Origin: Hydrogenophilales bacterium 28-61-23
Lineage (GTDB): Bacteria > Pseudomonadota > Gammaproteobacteria > Burkholderiales > Thiobacillaceae
Length of the DNA: 64,000 bases
NCBI GenBank assembly: GCA_002281555.1
Contig: NCGJ01000004.1
Span: 214,363-278,362, forward strand
Reading direction: 5' to 3'
Made by a program: the position numbers and the translations under genes. Below the pieces are notes generated by a model. It was given only the letters and a program-made list of their open reading frames with translations. It was not told the origin of the DNA and did not search any database. Below, one piece after another: positions 43,214 to 52,059 of this stretch (position 1 is its first letter; each line of letters starts with the position of its first letter).

Positions 43214-43539
43214 ACCGGTTCGAACTGGTCGGTGTTCCGATGGCGACATCGGGACCGCGCACCACACCGGCAGGCATGCCTGTCCTGCGCTTCCAGGTGC
43301 AACACACCTCGGCGCAGGAGGAAGCAGGCAGAACCCGGCCGGTGCAGGTTGAAACGGAACTGGTGGCTTACGGCAAAGTGGCACAGGAACTGGCGCATGA
43401 ATTTGCGTCTCTCAAGCCTGGCGACAGCCTCAAGTTCACCGGCTTCATCGACCGAAAAGGCGCGCGCAATCCGCAACTTGAATTGCATGTGACCGGTTTT
43501 GAGACCATGACTGAATTTGTAATACCGGATCCGGCTTAA
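43210..43539 (+). CDS. priB: Primosomal replication protein N (PriB), probable CTG start (109 aa)
   Basis: OB-fold single-strand-binding protein that helps PriA restart stalled replication forks. The open frame upstream of the first ATG (43240) encodes NRFELVGVP, which aligns with the family N-terminus (MNRL/F-x-L-x-G...). The only codon able to start that segment is CTG at 43210-43212, overlapping the rpsF TGA (CTGA), the position where other species have ATG, GTG or TTG. Starting at ATG 43240 would remove the first beta strand of the OB fold. The rest ([45 protein letters not shown]) is intact. Translation probably depends on coupling to rpsF. The start is an inference; the gene is certain. 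Confidence 0.8.
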   Translation: MNRFELVGVPMATSGPRTTPAGMPVLRFQVQHTSAQEEAGRTRPVQVETELVAYGKVAQELAHEFASLKPGDSLKFTGFIDRKGARNPQLELHVTGFETMTEFVIPDPA

Positions 43540-43580
43540 TTGAAAACCCGCCGGAACCGTCTCGATCAAGGAGTACTGAA

Positions 43581-43853
43581 ATGGCGTTCATCAAACGCAA
43601 GCCCCGCCCCAAGAATCCCAACGGCGCAGCCCTGTTCCGCCGCCGCAAGTTCTGCCGCTTCACCGCCGAAAAGGTCAAGGAAGTGGACTACAAGGATGTC
43701 GACGTGCTGAAGGACTTCGTCAACGAACTGGGCAAGATCATCCCCGCCCGGATCACCGGCACCAAAGCCAAGTATCAGCGTCAGTTGTCGGTCGCCATCG
43801 AGCGCGCCCGCTTCCTGGCCCTGCTGCCGTACACCGACCAACACAACCTCTGA
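43581..43853 (+). CDS. rpsR: 30S ribosomal protein S18 (90 aa)
   Basis: Partner of S6 on the small subunit. Family blocks are [21 protein letters not shown] and the C-terminal [20 protein letters not shown], then [10 protein letters not shown]. Starts 41 bases after priB behind a strong AAGGAG. Third gene of the operon; rplI follows 13 bases later. Confidence 0.98.
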   Translation: MAFIKRKPRPKNPNGAALFRRRKFCRFTAEKVKEVDYKDVDVLKDFVNELGKIIPARITGTKAKYQRQLSVAIERARFLALLPYTDQHNL

Positions 43854-43866
43854 TCAGGAGCACGAC

Positions 43867-44316
43867 ATGGAAATCATCCTGATGGATAAAGTGGCCAACC
43901 TGGGCAACCTGGGCGATGTGGTCAAAGTCAAACACGGTTACGCGCGCAACTACCTGATTCCTCAGGGCATGGCCAAGCGCGCCACCAAAATCAACGTCGC
44001 CGCGTTCGAAGTGCGCAAGGCCGAACTGGAAAAGGTCGCCGCTGAAAAACTGGCTTCCGCTCAAGGCCGTGCAGACAAGATGAACGGCATCAGCGTCAAG
44101 ATCAGCCAGAAAGCCGGCGTCGATGGCCGCCTGTTCGGTTCCATCACCAACGTCGACATCGCCGCCGCGCTGACCGCGCAAGGCTTCGAAGTCGCCAAGG
44201 CGGAAGTGCGCATGCCGGACGGCCCGTTCAAGGCCGTCGGCGAATACAGCGTCACCCTGTCGCTGCACACCGACGTCACCACCGACGTCAATGTGGTTGT
44301 GGTGGGCGAACACTAA
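43867..44316 (+). CDS. rplI: 50S ribosomal protein L9 (149 aa)
   Basis: Large-subunit protein of the L1 stalk base. The N-terminal domain [21 protein letters not shown] and the linking helix with [17 protein letters not shown] are canonical. The C-terminal domain includes [16 protein letters not shown] and [18 protein letters not shown]. Normal length. Last gene of the ribosomal operon; a strong terminator follows. Confidence 0.98.
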   Translation: MEIILMDKVANLGNLGDVVKVKHGYARNYLIPQGMAKRATKINVAAFEVRKAELEKVAAEKLASAQGRADKMNGISVKISQKAGVDGRLFGSITNVDIAAALTAQGFEVAKAEVRMPDGPFKAVGEYSVTLSLHTDVTTDVNVVVVGEH

Positions 44317-44335
44317 GCTTCGTCTCGATTGACAA

Positions 44336-44362
44336 AAAAGGCCGCGCAAGCGGCCTTTTTTT
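44336..44362 (+). terminator. Rho-independent terminator after rplI
   Basis: Stem GGCCGC / GCGGCC with GCAA loop, preceded by a run of A and followed by seven T. It ends the rpsF-priB-rpsR-rplI transcript. The A-run on the left means it can also work from the other side for the convergent gene at 44398. Confidence 0.9.
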
Positions 44363-44397
44363 CGTCTGCGGGGACAAATGATTGCCGCCCTACCGCC

Positions 44398-44988
44398 TTA
44401 AGCGCCGCCGACTCCAACCATGTCGATGCCCGCATCGGCATACAAATCCGCCAGCGGAAGCGTGAGATCGACGGAGGCGAATCGAACCTCTTCGCCCGCC
44501 TCGTAGACCTCCTGCATCCAGCCGGCCGGGGTACGGCGGTAAACCTCCACCCAGGCCTTGTTCTGGTCGATCAGAACGTATTCCTCCAGGCTTTCCAGGC
44601 GGCGGTAAGACAACAGCTTCTCGCGCCGATCCACCGGTTCGGTGGAATCGGACAACACTTCCAGCACCAGCTTGGGCGCTTCGACGTAATCATTGGGCGC
44701 GTCCGGACTCAGATCGCCGCCGGCGCAGGTCACCACCACATCCGGGTAGTAATAAGCCGAATCCGCCCGCACCCGCACCTTCATGTCGGCCATCCAGACG
44801 CCGCAAGGCTTGCCGCGCAGATGTTGACGCAGCGCGATGAAGGCATTGCCGGCCAAGGTGCCGTGCGTCTTCGATGCGCCGGCCATGGCGAACACCTCGC
44901 CGGCGACATATTCGTGCTTGATCTGCGCCGCGCGCTCGGCGGCCAAGTAGTCGGTCTCGTTGAAATACGGGATGAAAGCCTGTTGCAT
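44398..44988 (-). CDS. Uma2 family (DUF820) putative nuclease (196 aa)
   Basis: PD-(D/E)xK-fold Uma2 protein. The family pattern is seen in YYPDVVVTC (first acidic residue), PKLVLEVLSDSTEPVDRREKLLSYRRL (second acidic residues and lysine) and EEYVLIDQ. N-terminal HEYVAGEVFAMAGASKTHG is also typical. The role is unknown; Uma2 genes are abundant in cyanobacteria and scattered elsewhere and are annotated as endonucleases without much direct proof. ATG 44988 is the family start; upstream in-frame sequence is only the antisense of dnaB and alr. The gene lies on the opposite strand between rplI and dnaB, a junction usually uninterrupted, so it is probably an insertion. Confidence 0.85.
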   Translation of the reverse strand: MQQAFIPYFNETDYLAAERAAQIKHEYVAGEVFAMAGASKTHGTLAGNAFIALRQHLRGKPCGVWMADMKVRVRADSAYYYPDVVVTCAGGDLSPDAPNDYVEAPKLVLEVLSDSTEPVDRREKLLSYRRLESLEEYVLIDQNKAWVEVYRRTPAGWMQEVYEAGEEVRFASVDLTLPLADLYADAGIDMVGVGGA

Positions 44989-45117
44989 GGCGCATGCCTC
45001 CGGAAAACTTGCTCGATTATGGCATGGCGATGCCTGGGCTCCAGGGCCTCCAGAACAGCCAAATAGGCTGAATCGCCCGGCGCAATTACAATGCCGCCTC
45101 TCCAAAGAAACTACCCC

Positions 45118-46518
45118 ATGTCCTCCGTCTTCGATCCCGAACTGACCGCCCTGAAACTGCCGCCGCATTCGGTCGAGGCGGAGCAATCCGTGCTGGGCGG
45201 GTTGATGCTGGAGAACACCGCCTGGGAGCGGGTGGCGGATCTGATCAACGAGCAGGACTTCTACCGCGCCGACCATCGCGCCATCTGGCGCCAGATCACG
45301 CGTCTGATCGACGCCAACAAGCCGGCCGATGTGGTCACCGTGGCGGAAGCACTGGAGTCGTTCGGCAAACTCGATGAAACCGGTGGGCTGGCCTACCTTG
45401 CCGCGCTGGCGCAGAACACGCCTTCCGCCGCCAACATCCGCCGTTATGCCGAAATCGTGCGCGAACGCGCGGTGCTGCGCAAACTGGTCGAAGTCGGCGC
45501 CGAGATTTCCGAATCCGCGTTCAGCCCGGCCGGGCGCAGCGCCGCGGAAATCCTCGACCAGGCCGAAGCCAAGGTGTTCGAGATCAAGGAAGCCGGCGCC
45601 AGAACCACGCAGGGTTTCCAGGCGGTGCAGCCGCTGCTGATGGAAGTGGTCACCCGCATCGACGAGCTTTACAACCGCGACAATCCGAGCGAAGTCACCG
45701 GCGTCGCCACCGGTTTCACCGACCTCGACACCAAGACCTCCGGCCTGCAGCCGGGCGACCTGATCATCGTCGCGGGGCGGCCCTCGATGGGCAAGACCGC
45801 GTTCAGCCTGAACATCGCCGAAAACGTCGCGCTCGACGCCAATATGTCGGTCGCCGTGTTCAGTATGGAAATGGGCGCGGCGCAACTGGTCATGCGGATG
45901 CTGGGTTCGGTCGGCCGGCTCGATCAGCACAAACTGCGCACCGGCCGCATCGGCGAGGACGACTGGCCGCGCCTGACCCACGCGCTCGGCCGGCTCAACG
46001 AAGTGCCATTCTTCATCGACGAATCGCCCGGCCTGACCGCGATGGAGGTGCGCGCCCGCGCCCGCCGTCTGGCGCGTCAGTGCAAGGAAGATCGCCCGCT
46101 CGGCCTGATCGTCATCGACTACATCCAATTGATGTCCGGCAGCAGCGGCGGCCAGAGCGAGAACAGGGCGACGGAAATCTCCGAAATCTCGCGTTCGCTG
46201 AAGGGCCTGGCGAAAGAGTTGCATGTGCCGGTGATCGCGCTGTCGCAGCTCAACCGCTCGCTGGAACAACGGCCCAACAAGCGTCCGATCATGTCCGATC
46301 TGCGCGAATCCGGCGCTATCGAGCAGGATGCCGACGTGATCCTGTTCATCTACCGCGACGAGGTCTACAACCCGGACAGCCCGGACAAGGGCACCGCCGA
46401 AATCATCATCGGCAAACAACGTAACGGCCCGATCGGCACGGTTCGCCTGACCTTCCTGGGCGAATACACCAAGTTCGAGAGCTACGCCGGCGGCGGTGGC
46501 GGAGGATATGGCGATTAA
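45118..46518 (+). CDS. dnaB: Replicative DNA helicase DnaB (466 aa)
   Basis: Hexameric helicase that drives the replication fork. The N-terminal primase-interaction domain (PPHSVEAEQSVLGGLMLEN) is followed by the RecA-like motor with Walker A GRPSMGKTAFSLN, LIVIDYIQLM (Walker B), SQLNRSLEQRPNKRP and LRESGAIEQDAD. Normal length. ATG 45118 is the conserved start. Followed after 21 bases by alr, the usual neighbour in proteobacteria. Confidence 0.98.
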   Translation: MSSVFDPELTALKLPPHSVEAEQSVLGGLMLENTAWERVADLINEQDFYRADHRAIWRQITRLIDANKPADVVTVAEALESFGKLDETGGLAYLAALAQNTPSAANIRRYAEIVRERAVLRKLVEVGAEISESAFSPAGRSAAEILDQAEAKVFEIKEAGARTTQGFQAVQPLLMEVVTRIDELYNRDNPSEVTGVATGFTDLDTKTSGLQPGDLIIVAGRPSMGKTAFSLNIAENVALDANMSVAVFSMEMGAAQLVMRMLGSVGRLDQHKLRTGRIGEDDWPRLTHALGRLNEVPFFIDESPGLTAMEVRARARRLARQCKEDRPLGLIVIDYIQLMSGSSGGQSENRATEISEISRSLKGLAKELHVPVIALSQLNRSLEQRPNKRPIMSDLRESGAIEQDADVILFIYRDEVYNPDSPDKGTAEIIIGKQRNGPIGTVRLTFLGEYTKFESYAGGGGGGYGD

Positions 46519-46539
46519 CTCGGCCGCCTTGGGTTTGTC

Positions 46540-47682
46540 GTGACCCGCCCGCTGATCGCCCGCGTCGACAGCGCCGCCCTCGCCCACAACCTGGGCGTGG
46601 CGCGCGCGGCCGCGCCGCATTCCAAGATTCTGGCGGTGGTCAAGGCCGATGCTTACGGCCACGGCTTGACGCGAACCGCGCGCGCGCTGCGCGGGGCGGA
46701 CGCTTTCGCCGTGCTGCGCGTCGAAGAAGCGGCGCAACTGCGCGGCGAGGGGTATTCCCATCCCATTGTGTTGCTGGAAGGTTTTTTTCATCCCGACGAA
46801 CTGCCGGAAATCGCCCGTCTGCGTTTGCGCCCGGTCATCCACCGCGCCGACCAGGCCGACATTTTGGCCAGAACCAAACTGAATCAGCGCGTCGATGTCT
46901 GGCTCAAGCTCAACACCGGCATGAATCGGCTCGGCATCGACCCGAAACGGCTGCCGGAAACGCTGACCACGCTGCGCGCAGCGCCCCATGTCGGCAGCAT
47001 TACCCTGATGACCCACTTCGCCAGCGCGGATGAGGAAAACGATAGCGTCGAGCGGCAGTTGGCGCGGTTTCAAGAGGCAACCCGGAATCTCGGCCTGCCG
47101 GCCAGCCTGGCCAACTCCGCCGCCCTGCTGCGCCACCCGCAAAGCCATGCCGACTGGGTGCGACCCGGCATCATGCTGTATGGCGCTTCGCCCTTCGCGT
47201 CTTCAACACTCGCCGACCAGACCGGTGAAGACATTGGCCTGCTGCCGGCGATGACGCTGGAAAGCAAGCTGATTGGCATCCAGTTCGTCCACCGTGGCGA
47301 AGGCGTCGGCTACGGCGCGCGCTACATCGCCGAACGCGACATGAAAATCGGCGTTGTAGCCTGCGGCTATGCCGACGGTTATCCGCGCCACGCCGATACC
47401 GGCACGCCGATCCTGGTCGACAACCAGCTCACGCGCACGCTGGGCCGCGTTTCGATGGACATGCTCAATGTCGATCTGACCCCGATCCCCACCGCGCATG
47501 TCGGCAGTCCGGTCACGCTCTGGGGCAGCGGAGCCGTTGGCGGCTCTGCCGACTTACGGAACCGGCGTGCCCCTTGCGGGTGCAGCGGCCTGCCGGTCGA
47601 ACACGTCGCCGCCGCCGCCGGCACCCTTTCCTACGAACTCCTGACCGCCCTGGCGCCGCGCGTGCGGGTGGAGGAAACATGA
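46540..47682 (+). CDS. alr: Alanine racemase with internal repeat insertion (380 aa)
   Basis: PLP enzyme making D-alanine for peptidoglycan. Cofactor lysine at residue 35 (VVKADAYGHG), LNTGMNRLGI, and the catalytic tyrosine region GYGARYIAERDMKIG are present. GTG 46540 is the start. Near the C-terminus the conserved path from TLWG to LPVEHVAAAAGTLSYEL is interrupted by about 19 extra residues (GAVGGSADLRNRRAPCGCS), which are absent from ordinary Alr proteins. The matching DNA is part of a dispersed repeat. The insertion is in frame and in a surface region before the last strand and helix, so activity may survive. This could be the only alr or one of two; not visible here. Confidence 0.93.
   Translation: MTRPLIARVDSAALAHNLGVARAAAPHSKILAVVKADAYGHGLTRTARALRGADAFAVLRVEEAAQLRGEGYSHPIVLLEGFFHPDELPEIARLRLRPVIHRADQADILARTKLNQRVDVWLKLNTGMNRLGIDPKRLPETLTTLRAAPHVGSITLMTHFASADEENDSVERQLARFQEATRNLGLPASLANSAALLRHPQSHADWVRPGIMLYGASPFASSTLADQTGEDIGLLPAMTLESKLIGIQFVHRGEGVGYGARYIAERDMKIGVVACGYADGYPRHADTGTPILVDNQLTRTLGRVSMDMLNVDLTPIPTAHVGSPVTLWGSGAVGGSADLRNRRAPCGCSGLPVEHVAAAAGTLSYELLTALAPRVRVEET
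47525..47588. repeat. Repeat-derived insertion in alr
   Basis: A 57-bp extra segment is bracketed by the 7-bp direct repeat GCAGCGG (47525-47531 and 47582-47588). Its 3' part, with CCGGCGTGCCCCTTGCGGGT, nearly matches the inner part of the 152-bp repeats in pbpC (CCGGCGTACCCCTTGCGGGT). Fifty-seven bases equal 19 codons, so the frame is kept. Confidence 0.75.
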
Positions 47683-47699
47683 CAGACGAACGTATCCCA

Positions 47700-47771
47700 T
47701 AGGATGGGCCAAGCGCAGCGGGCCCATCGCCGCCGCACATTGATGGGCCCGCTGCGCTTGGCCCATCCTAC
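47700..47771. repeat. Palindromic repeat between alr and trpC
   Basis: TAGGATGGGCCAAGCGCAGC on the left is mirrored by GCTGCGCTTGGCCCATCCTA on the right, with a spacer of about 19 bases. It is a variant of the REP family at 17914, 22868 and 23512 (same TAGGATGGG ends, GGCCC instead of GGTTT core). It could act as a transcription-ending hairpin for alr. Confidence 0.8.
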
Positions 47772-47809
47772 GATTTCACCCTTCACCCTTCACCCTTCAC
47801 CCGAAAGCC

Positions 47810-48616
47810 ATGTCCGACATCCTCGACAAAATCCTCGCCACCAAAGCCGTTGAAATCGCTGCAGCCCGCCGCGCCGAACCCCTGGAAGCCGTGCGCGAAG
47901 CCGCCGAATGGATGCCGCCGACGCGCGATTTCGTCGGCGCCCTGCGCGCCAAACAGGTGGCGGGCCTGCCGGCGATCATCGCCGAAATCAAAAAGGCCAG
48001 CCCGAGCAAAGGCGTGATCCGGGAAGACTTTCGGCCGGCCGAGATCGCCGCCAGCTATGCCGCCGGGGGGGCCGCGTGTCTGTCAGTGCTGACTGACCGG
48101 GAATATTTCCAGGGCGCGCCGGAATACCTGAAAGCCGCCCGCGACGCCTGCGATCTGCCGGTGCTGCGCAAGGATTTCATGATCGACCCGTATCAGGTCT
48201 ACGAAGCGCGCGCGATGGGCGCCGACTGCATCCTGCTCATCGTCTCCGCGCTGAGTCTGGCGCAGATGCGGGAACTGGAAGAAATCGCGTTGAGCCTGGG
48301 CATGGCGGTGCTGGTGGAAAGCCACGATGGCGAAGAACTGGACATGGCGTTGCAACTGAAGACGCCGCTGATCGGCATCAACAACCGCAACCTGCGCAGC
48401 TTCGAAACCCGTCTGGAAACCACCATCGACCTGATCGAATTCGTTCCGGCCGACCGCATCATCGTCACCGAAAGCGGCATTCTTTCGCCGGCCTCGGTCG
48501 CCATCATGCGGGCGCACGAAGTCGATACTTTCCTGGTCGGCGAAGCCTTCATGCGCGCCGATGACCCGGGCGCGGAACTCGCCCGCCTGTTCGCAAGTCA
48601 GGCAAAGAACGCATAA
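47810..48616 (+). CDS. trpC: Indole-3-glycerol phosphate synthase (268 aa)
   Basis: Fourth step of tryptophan synthesis, closing the indole ring. TIM-barrel signatures are [65 protein letters not shown] and [12 protein letters not shown], ending in [13 protein letters not shown]. It is monofunctional, as usual in betaproteobacteria. No other trp gene is adjacent. A CCCTTCA heptamer repeat precedes it (about 47777-47800). Confidence 0.97.
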   Translation: MSDILDKILATKAVEIAAARRAEPLEAVREAAEWMPPTRDFVGALRAKQVAGLPAIIAEIKKASPSKGVIREDFRPAEIAASYAAGGAACLSVLTDREYFQGAPEYLKAARDACDLPVLRKDFMIDPYQVYEARAMGADCILLIVSALSLAQMRELEEIALSLGMAVLVESHDGEELDMALQLKTPLIGINNRNLRSFETRLETTIDLIEFVPADRIIVTESGILSPASVAIMRAHEVDTFLVGEAFMRADDPGAELARLFASQAKNA

Positions 48617-48628
48617 ACACTTTCACCC

Positions 48629-49936
48629 ATGACCTCCCGCAAGCGCTGGCTGTTCACCGTTACCCTCCTCGCCATCGCCGCTGCAGGGGCGTTCTTCTGG
48701 CAACCCTGGCAAAAATCGCAATCCGGCCCGCAATACCGGCTGGCCAAGATCGAGCGCGGCGCGCTTTCCGCCGCGGTTTCCGCCAGCGGCACGCTCAGCG
48801 CGCTGGTCACGGTGCAGGTCGGCTCGCAGGTTTCCGGGCTGATCAAGGAAATCAAGGCCGATTTCAACAGCCCGGTCAAACAGGGCCAGATCATCGCCCG
48901 GCTCGATCCGGAAACGTTCGAATCGCGTGTCGCCCAGGCCGAGGCCGACCTGAACGCCGCCACGAGCGCGACCGAAGTCGCGCGCGGCAACCTCGGCGTG
49001 CGCCAGGCCGAGGTCAACAAGGCGCAGATCGCGCTGGATGAAGCGCTGCGCAATCTGGAACGCAAACGCAGCCTGATCGCGCAGGGCTTTCTGTCCGCCG
49101 CCGAACTCGACAGCGCCCAGAGCGCCGCCGCAACCGCGCGCGAGCAACTGCGTCTGGCGCGCGCCGATGCCGGCGTCGCCAACGCCCAGGTCGCCAACAC
49201 GCAAGCGCAAGCCGGCCAACGCCGCGCCGCGTTGAATCAGGCCCGCATCGAACTCGACCGCACGGTGATCCGCTCGCCGGTGGACGGCGTCGTCATCAGC
49301 CGCAACGTCGATGTCGGCCAGACCGTCGCCGCCTCGTTCCAGGCGCCGGTGCTGTTCACCATCGCGCGCGATCTGCGCAAGATGGAAGTCAACGTCGCGG
49401 TGGACGAAGCCGATGTCGGCCGCGTACAGACCGGCCAGAAGATGCGCTTCACCGTCGATGCATTCCCCGGCGAGCGTTTCACCGCCCAGGTCACCCAGAT
49501 CCGCAAAGCGCCGCAGACCAGCAACAACGTGGTGACTTACAGCGTCATGGCGACGCTGGACAACCCCGACCTGAAACTGTTGCCCGGCATGACCGCCAGC
49601 GCCCGCATCCTTACCGAAGAGCGCAAGGACGTGCTGAAACTGCCCAACGAAGCGTTGCGCTTCCGGCCGGTGCAGGCCGACGGCGCGCCGATCAAGCTGG
49701 AAGTGCGCGGCCGCGAGGAAGGCCCCGGCATTCCCGGCCGCGTATGGCTGCTGAAGGACGGCCAGCCCGTCCCGGTTTCTGTGCGGCTGGGGGTCAGCGA
49801 CGGCAAGAACACCGAAATGCTGAAGGGCGAGTTTGGCAAAAACAGTGCGGAAAACGCGGAAATCATTCTCGGCCAGGTGGAAGGCAACGGCGCGAAAAAC
49901 GCCAAATCGACGCGGCCGTTCGGCATGGGGATGTAG
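48629..49936 (+). CDS. MacA-type periplasmic adaptor, RND/HlyD family (435 aa)
   Basis: Membrane-fusion subunit of a tripartite ABC efflux pump. There is one N-terminal membrane anchor (WLFTVTLLAIAAAGAFFW). A lipoyl-like half motif follows (VQVGSQVSGLIKEIKADFNSPVKQGQIIARLDPE), then a long alpha-hairpin (about residues 95-215), the second half (RTVIRSPVDGVVISRNVDVGQTV), and beta-barrel and membrane-proximal domains. It is followed by an ATPase and a permease in one run of coupled genes, matching MacA-MacB in split form. Substrate unknown (macrolides, peptides or lipids in known systems). Confidence 0.9.
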   Translation: MTSRKRWLFTVTLLAIAAAGAFFWQPWQKSQSGPQYRLAKIERGALSAAVSASGTLSALVTVQVGSQVSGLIKEIKADFNSPVKQGQIIARLDPETFESRVAQAEADLNAATSATEVARGNLGVRQAEVNKAQIALDEALRNLERKRSLIAQGFLSAAELDSAQSAAATAREQLRLARADAGVANAQVANTQAQAGQRRAALNQARIELDRTVIRSPVDGVVISRNVDVGQTVAASFQAPVLFTIARDLRKMEVNVAVDEADVGRVQTGQKMRFTVDAFPGERFTAQVTQIRKAPQTSNNVVTYSVMATLDNPDLKLLPGMTASARILTEERKDVLKLPNEALRFRPVQADGAPIKLEVRGREEGPGIPGRVWLLKDGQPVPVSVRLGVSDGKNTEMLKGEFGKNSAENAEIILGQVEGNGAKNAKSTRPFGMGM

Positions 49937-49939
49937 GTC

Positions 49940-50755
49940 GTGAAGGGTGATGCGGCTGCGCCGCTTGTGAAGGGTGAAGGGACCGCGCCTGCGGCGCTCA
50001 AGGATGAAGGGGTTACCCCGCCACCCTTCACCCGTCACCCTGCACAGTCCTTGATCCAGGTCAGCGACCTCGCCCGCCACTACCAGATTGGCGAAGTCAG
50101 CGTGCCGGCGTTGCAAGGCGTCAGCCTCAGCATCGAGCAGGGCGAATTCGTCGCCGTCATGGGGCCGTCCGGCTCCGGCAAATCCACCTTCATGAATCTA
50201 CTCGGCTGTCTGGATGTGCCAAGCAGTGGGCGTTACCGGCTGGCCGGCGAGGATGTCACCGGCCTCGATCCCGACCAGCTTGCCCACATCCGCAACCGGC
50301 GCATGGGCTTCGTGTTCCAAAACTTCAATCTGTTGAGCCGCGCCAGCGCGCAGGAAAACGTCGAATTACCGCTGCTCTACGCCAACGTGCCGGCGGCGGA
50401 GCGGCATCGCCGCGCGCGCGAAAAACTGGCCAAGGTCGGCCTGGCGGAACGCGCCCAGCATCGGCCGATGCAACTCTCCGGCGGCCAGCAACAGCGCGTC
50501 GCCATCGCGCGCGCGCTGGTCAACGAACCGCCGCTGATCCTGGCCGACGAACCGACCGGCGCGCTCGACACCCACACCAGCCTGGAGCTGATGGCGCTGT
50601 TGCAGGCACTCAACGACAGCGGCATCACGCTGGTGCTGGTCACGCACGAAGCGGACATCGCCGCGTTCGCCAAACGCGTGCTGCTGTTTCGCGACGGCCG
50701 CGTGGTCGAAGACCGGTTGAACGAGACACCGCAGCGGGCGGCGGAGATGTTATGA
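49940..50755 (+). CDS. ABC transporter ATP-binding protein, MacB/LolD type (271 aa)
   Basis: ATPase of the efflux system. Walker [10 protein letters not shown] (residues 75-83), Q-loop [11 protein letters not shown], signature [15 protein letters not shown] and Walker [13 protein letters not shown] are all intact. The first 37 residues are odd: they are translated from GTGAAGGGTGA-type short repeats and are not conserved, so the true start may be the TTG at 50051 ([11 protein letters not shown]). Its last bases overlap the permease ATG (ATGA). Confidence 0.92.
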   Translation: MKGDAAAPLVKGEGTAPAALKDEGVTPPPFTRHPAQSLIQVSDLARHYQIGEVSVPALQGVSLSIEQGEFVAVMGPSGSGKSTFMNLLGCLDVPSSGRYRLAGEDVTGLDPDQLAHIRNRRMGFVFQNFNLLSRASAQENVELPLLYANVPAAERHRRAREKLAKVGLAERAQHRPMQLSGGQQQRVAIARALVNEPPLILADEPTGALDTHTSLELMALLQALNDSGITLVLVTHEADIAAFAKRVLLFRDGRVVEDRLNETPQRAAEML

Positions 50756-51984
50756 ACCCGCTCGACACCACCCGCTCCGCGCTGCGCTCGCTGCGCGCCA
50801 ACAAGCTGCGCAGCGCGCTGACCGCGCTCGGCATCATCATCGGCGTGGCGGCGGTGATCACCATGCTGGCGGTGGGCGAAGGCGCCAAGTTGAAAGTCGC
50901 CGAACAACTGAAAAGCCTCGGCTCCAACCTGATGATCGTACTGCCCGGCGCGGTCACCAGCAGCGGCGTTCGCCTGGGTTCCGGCAGCCGCAACACGCTG
51001 ACCGAGAACGACGCCGAGGCCATCGCCAGCGAGCTGCCCGGCGTGTTGGCGAGCGCACCGGCGATGCGCGGCAGCGGCCAGATCGTCAACGGCAACCTGA
51101 ACTGGTCGACGCAGATTTTCGGCGTCACTCCGGACTATCTGGCCGCGCGCGAATGGCGCGTGGCACGCGGCCGCGCCATCGACGAGGCCGACACGCGCGG
51201 CTCGGCCAAGGTGGCGCTGGTCGGCCAGACCGTGGCCGACATGCTGTTTGGCGGCACCGACCCGACCGGACAGATCATCCGGGTCAAATACGTGCCGTTC
51301 ACCGTGGTCGGCCTGCTCGCGCCGAAAGGCCAGAATTTCAGCGGCCAGGATCAGGACGATGTCGTGTTGATCCCGCTCGGCACCGCGCGCGGCCGCATCC
51401 TCGGCCAGGCGCAAGGCCGCTTGCGCACGGTCGGCCACATCAGCGTCAAGATGATGGATGGCGTCGATATGAAAACGGCCGAAGGTCAGGTGCGCGAATT
51501 GCTGCGCCAGCGCCACCGATTGCAACCGGAACAGGACGACGACTTCAACATCCGCAACCTGTCCGAAATCGTCGCCGCCGAACAGGCCGCCTCGCAGGTG
51601 TTGTCCAGCCTGCTCGCCGCCGTCGCCTCGGTGTCGCTGCTGGTCGGCGGCATCGGCATCATGAACATCATGCTGGTGTCGGTCACCGAGCGCACCCGCG
51701 AAATCGGCCTGCGCCTGGCCGTGGGCGCGCGCCAGCGCGACATCCTGACCCAGTTCCTGGCCGAAGCGGTGATCCTGTCACTGGTCGGCGCGCTCACCGG
51801 CGTCGCCCTTGGCATCGGCGGCACCCAGGCGCTGGCCCACTTCGCCGACTGGCAAGTCGTGTTGCAAGCGAACGCCATCCTCATTTCCGTCGCCTCCGCC
51901 GGCATCGTCGGCGTGTTCTTCGGCTGGTATCCGGCGCGCAAGGCGGCGCGCATGGCGCCGATCGAGGCGTTGCGCTACGAGTAA
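50752..51984 (+). CDS. ABC transporter permease, MacB/FtsX type (410 aa)
   Basis: Four-helix permease: one N-terminal helix ([25 protein letters not shown]), a large periplasmic MacB core domain (residues about 45-290) and three C-terminal helices with the FtsX signature ([32 protein letters not shown]). Mechanotransmission-type, moving substrate through an outer-membrane channel with the adaptor rather than across the inner membrane. Overlaps the ATPase gene by four bases. Confidence 0.93.
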   Translation: MNPLDTTRSALRSLRANKLRSALTALGIIIGVAAVITMLAVGEGAKLKVAEQLKSLGSNLMIVLPGAVTSSGVRLGSGSRNTLTENDAEAIASELPGVLASAPAMRGSGQIVNGNLNWSTQIFGVTPDYLAAREWRVARGRAIDEADTRGSAKVALVGQTVADMLFGGTDPTGQIIRVKYVPFTVVGLLAPKGQNFSGQDQDDVVLIPLGTARGRILGQAQGRLRTVGHISVKMMDGVDMKTAEGQVRELLRQRHRLQPEQDDDFNIRNLSEIVAAEQAASQVLSSLLAAVASVSLLVGGIGIMNIMLVSVTERTREIGLRLAVGARQRDILTQFLAEAVILSLVGALTGVALGIGGTQALAHFADWQVVLQANAILISVASAGIVGVFFGWYPARKAARMAPIEALRYE

Positions 51985-52059
51985 TTCCATCCGGACGAAC
52001 ACCGAAATCGAGCAATTGGCGGGATAGAATCGGTCGGTTGACTTGCTCACTGCCGTTAA

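Noticed and set aside
45000..47148. Upstream part of a 916-codon minus-strand frame ending in the Uma2 gene
   Set aside because: Only the last 196 codons (from ATG 44988) match Uma2. The rest is antisense of dnaB and alr with no recognisable features.
47774..47805. CCCTTCA heptamer repeats as a CRISPR array or phase-variable switch of trpC
   Set aside because: Only about three units without spacers, and they lie upstream of the trpC start rather than inside the frame, so no CRISPR and no clear frame switch.
48060..48075. Run of seven G in trpC as a frameshift site
   Set aside because: The reading frame continues as the standard [13 protein letters not shown] sequence, so the gene is intact; nothing indicates slippage.
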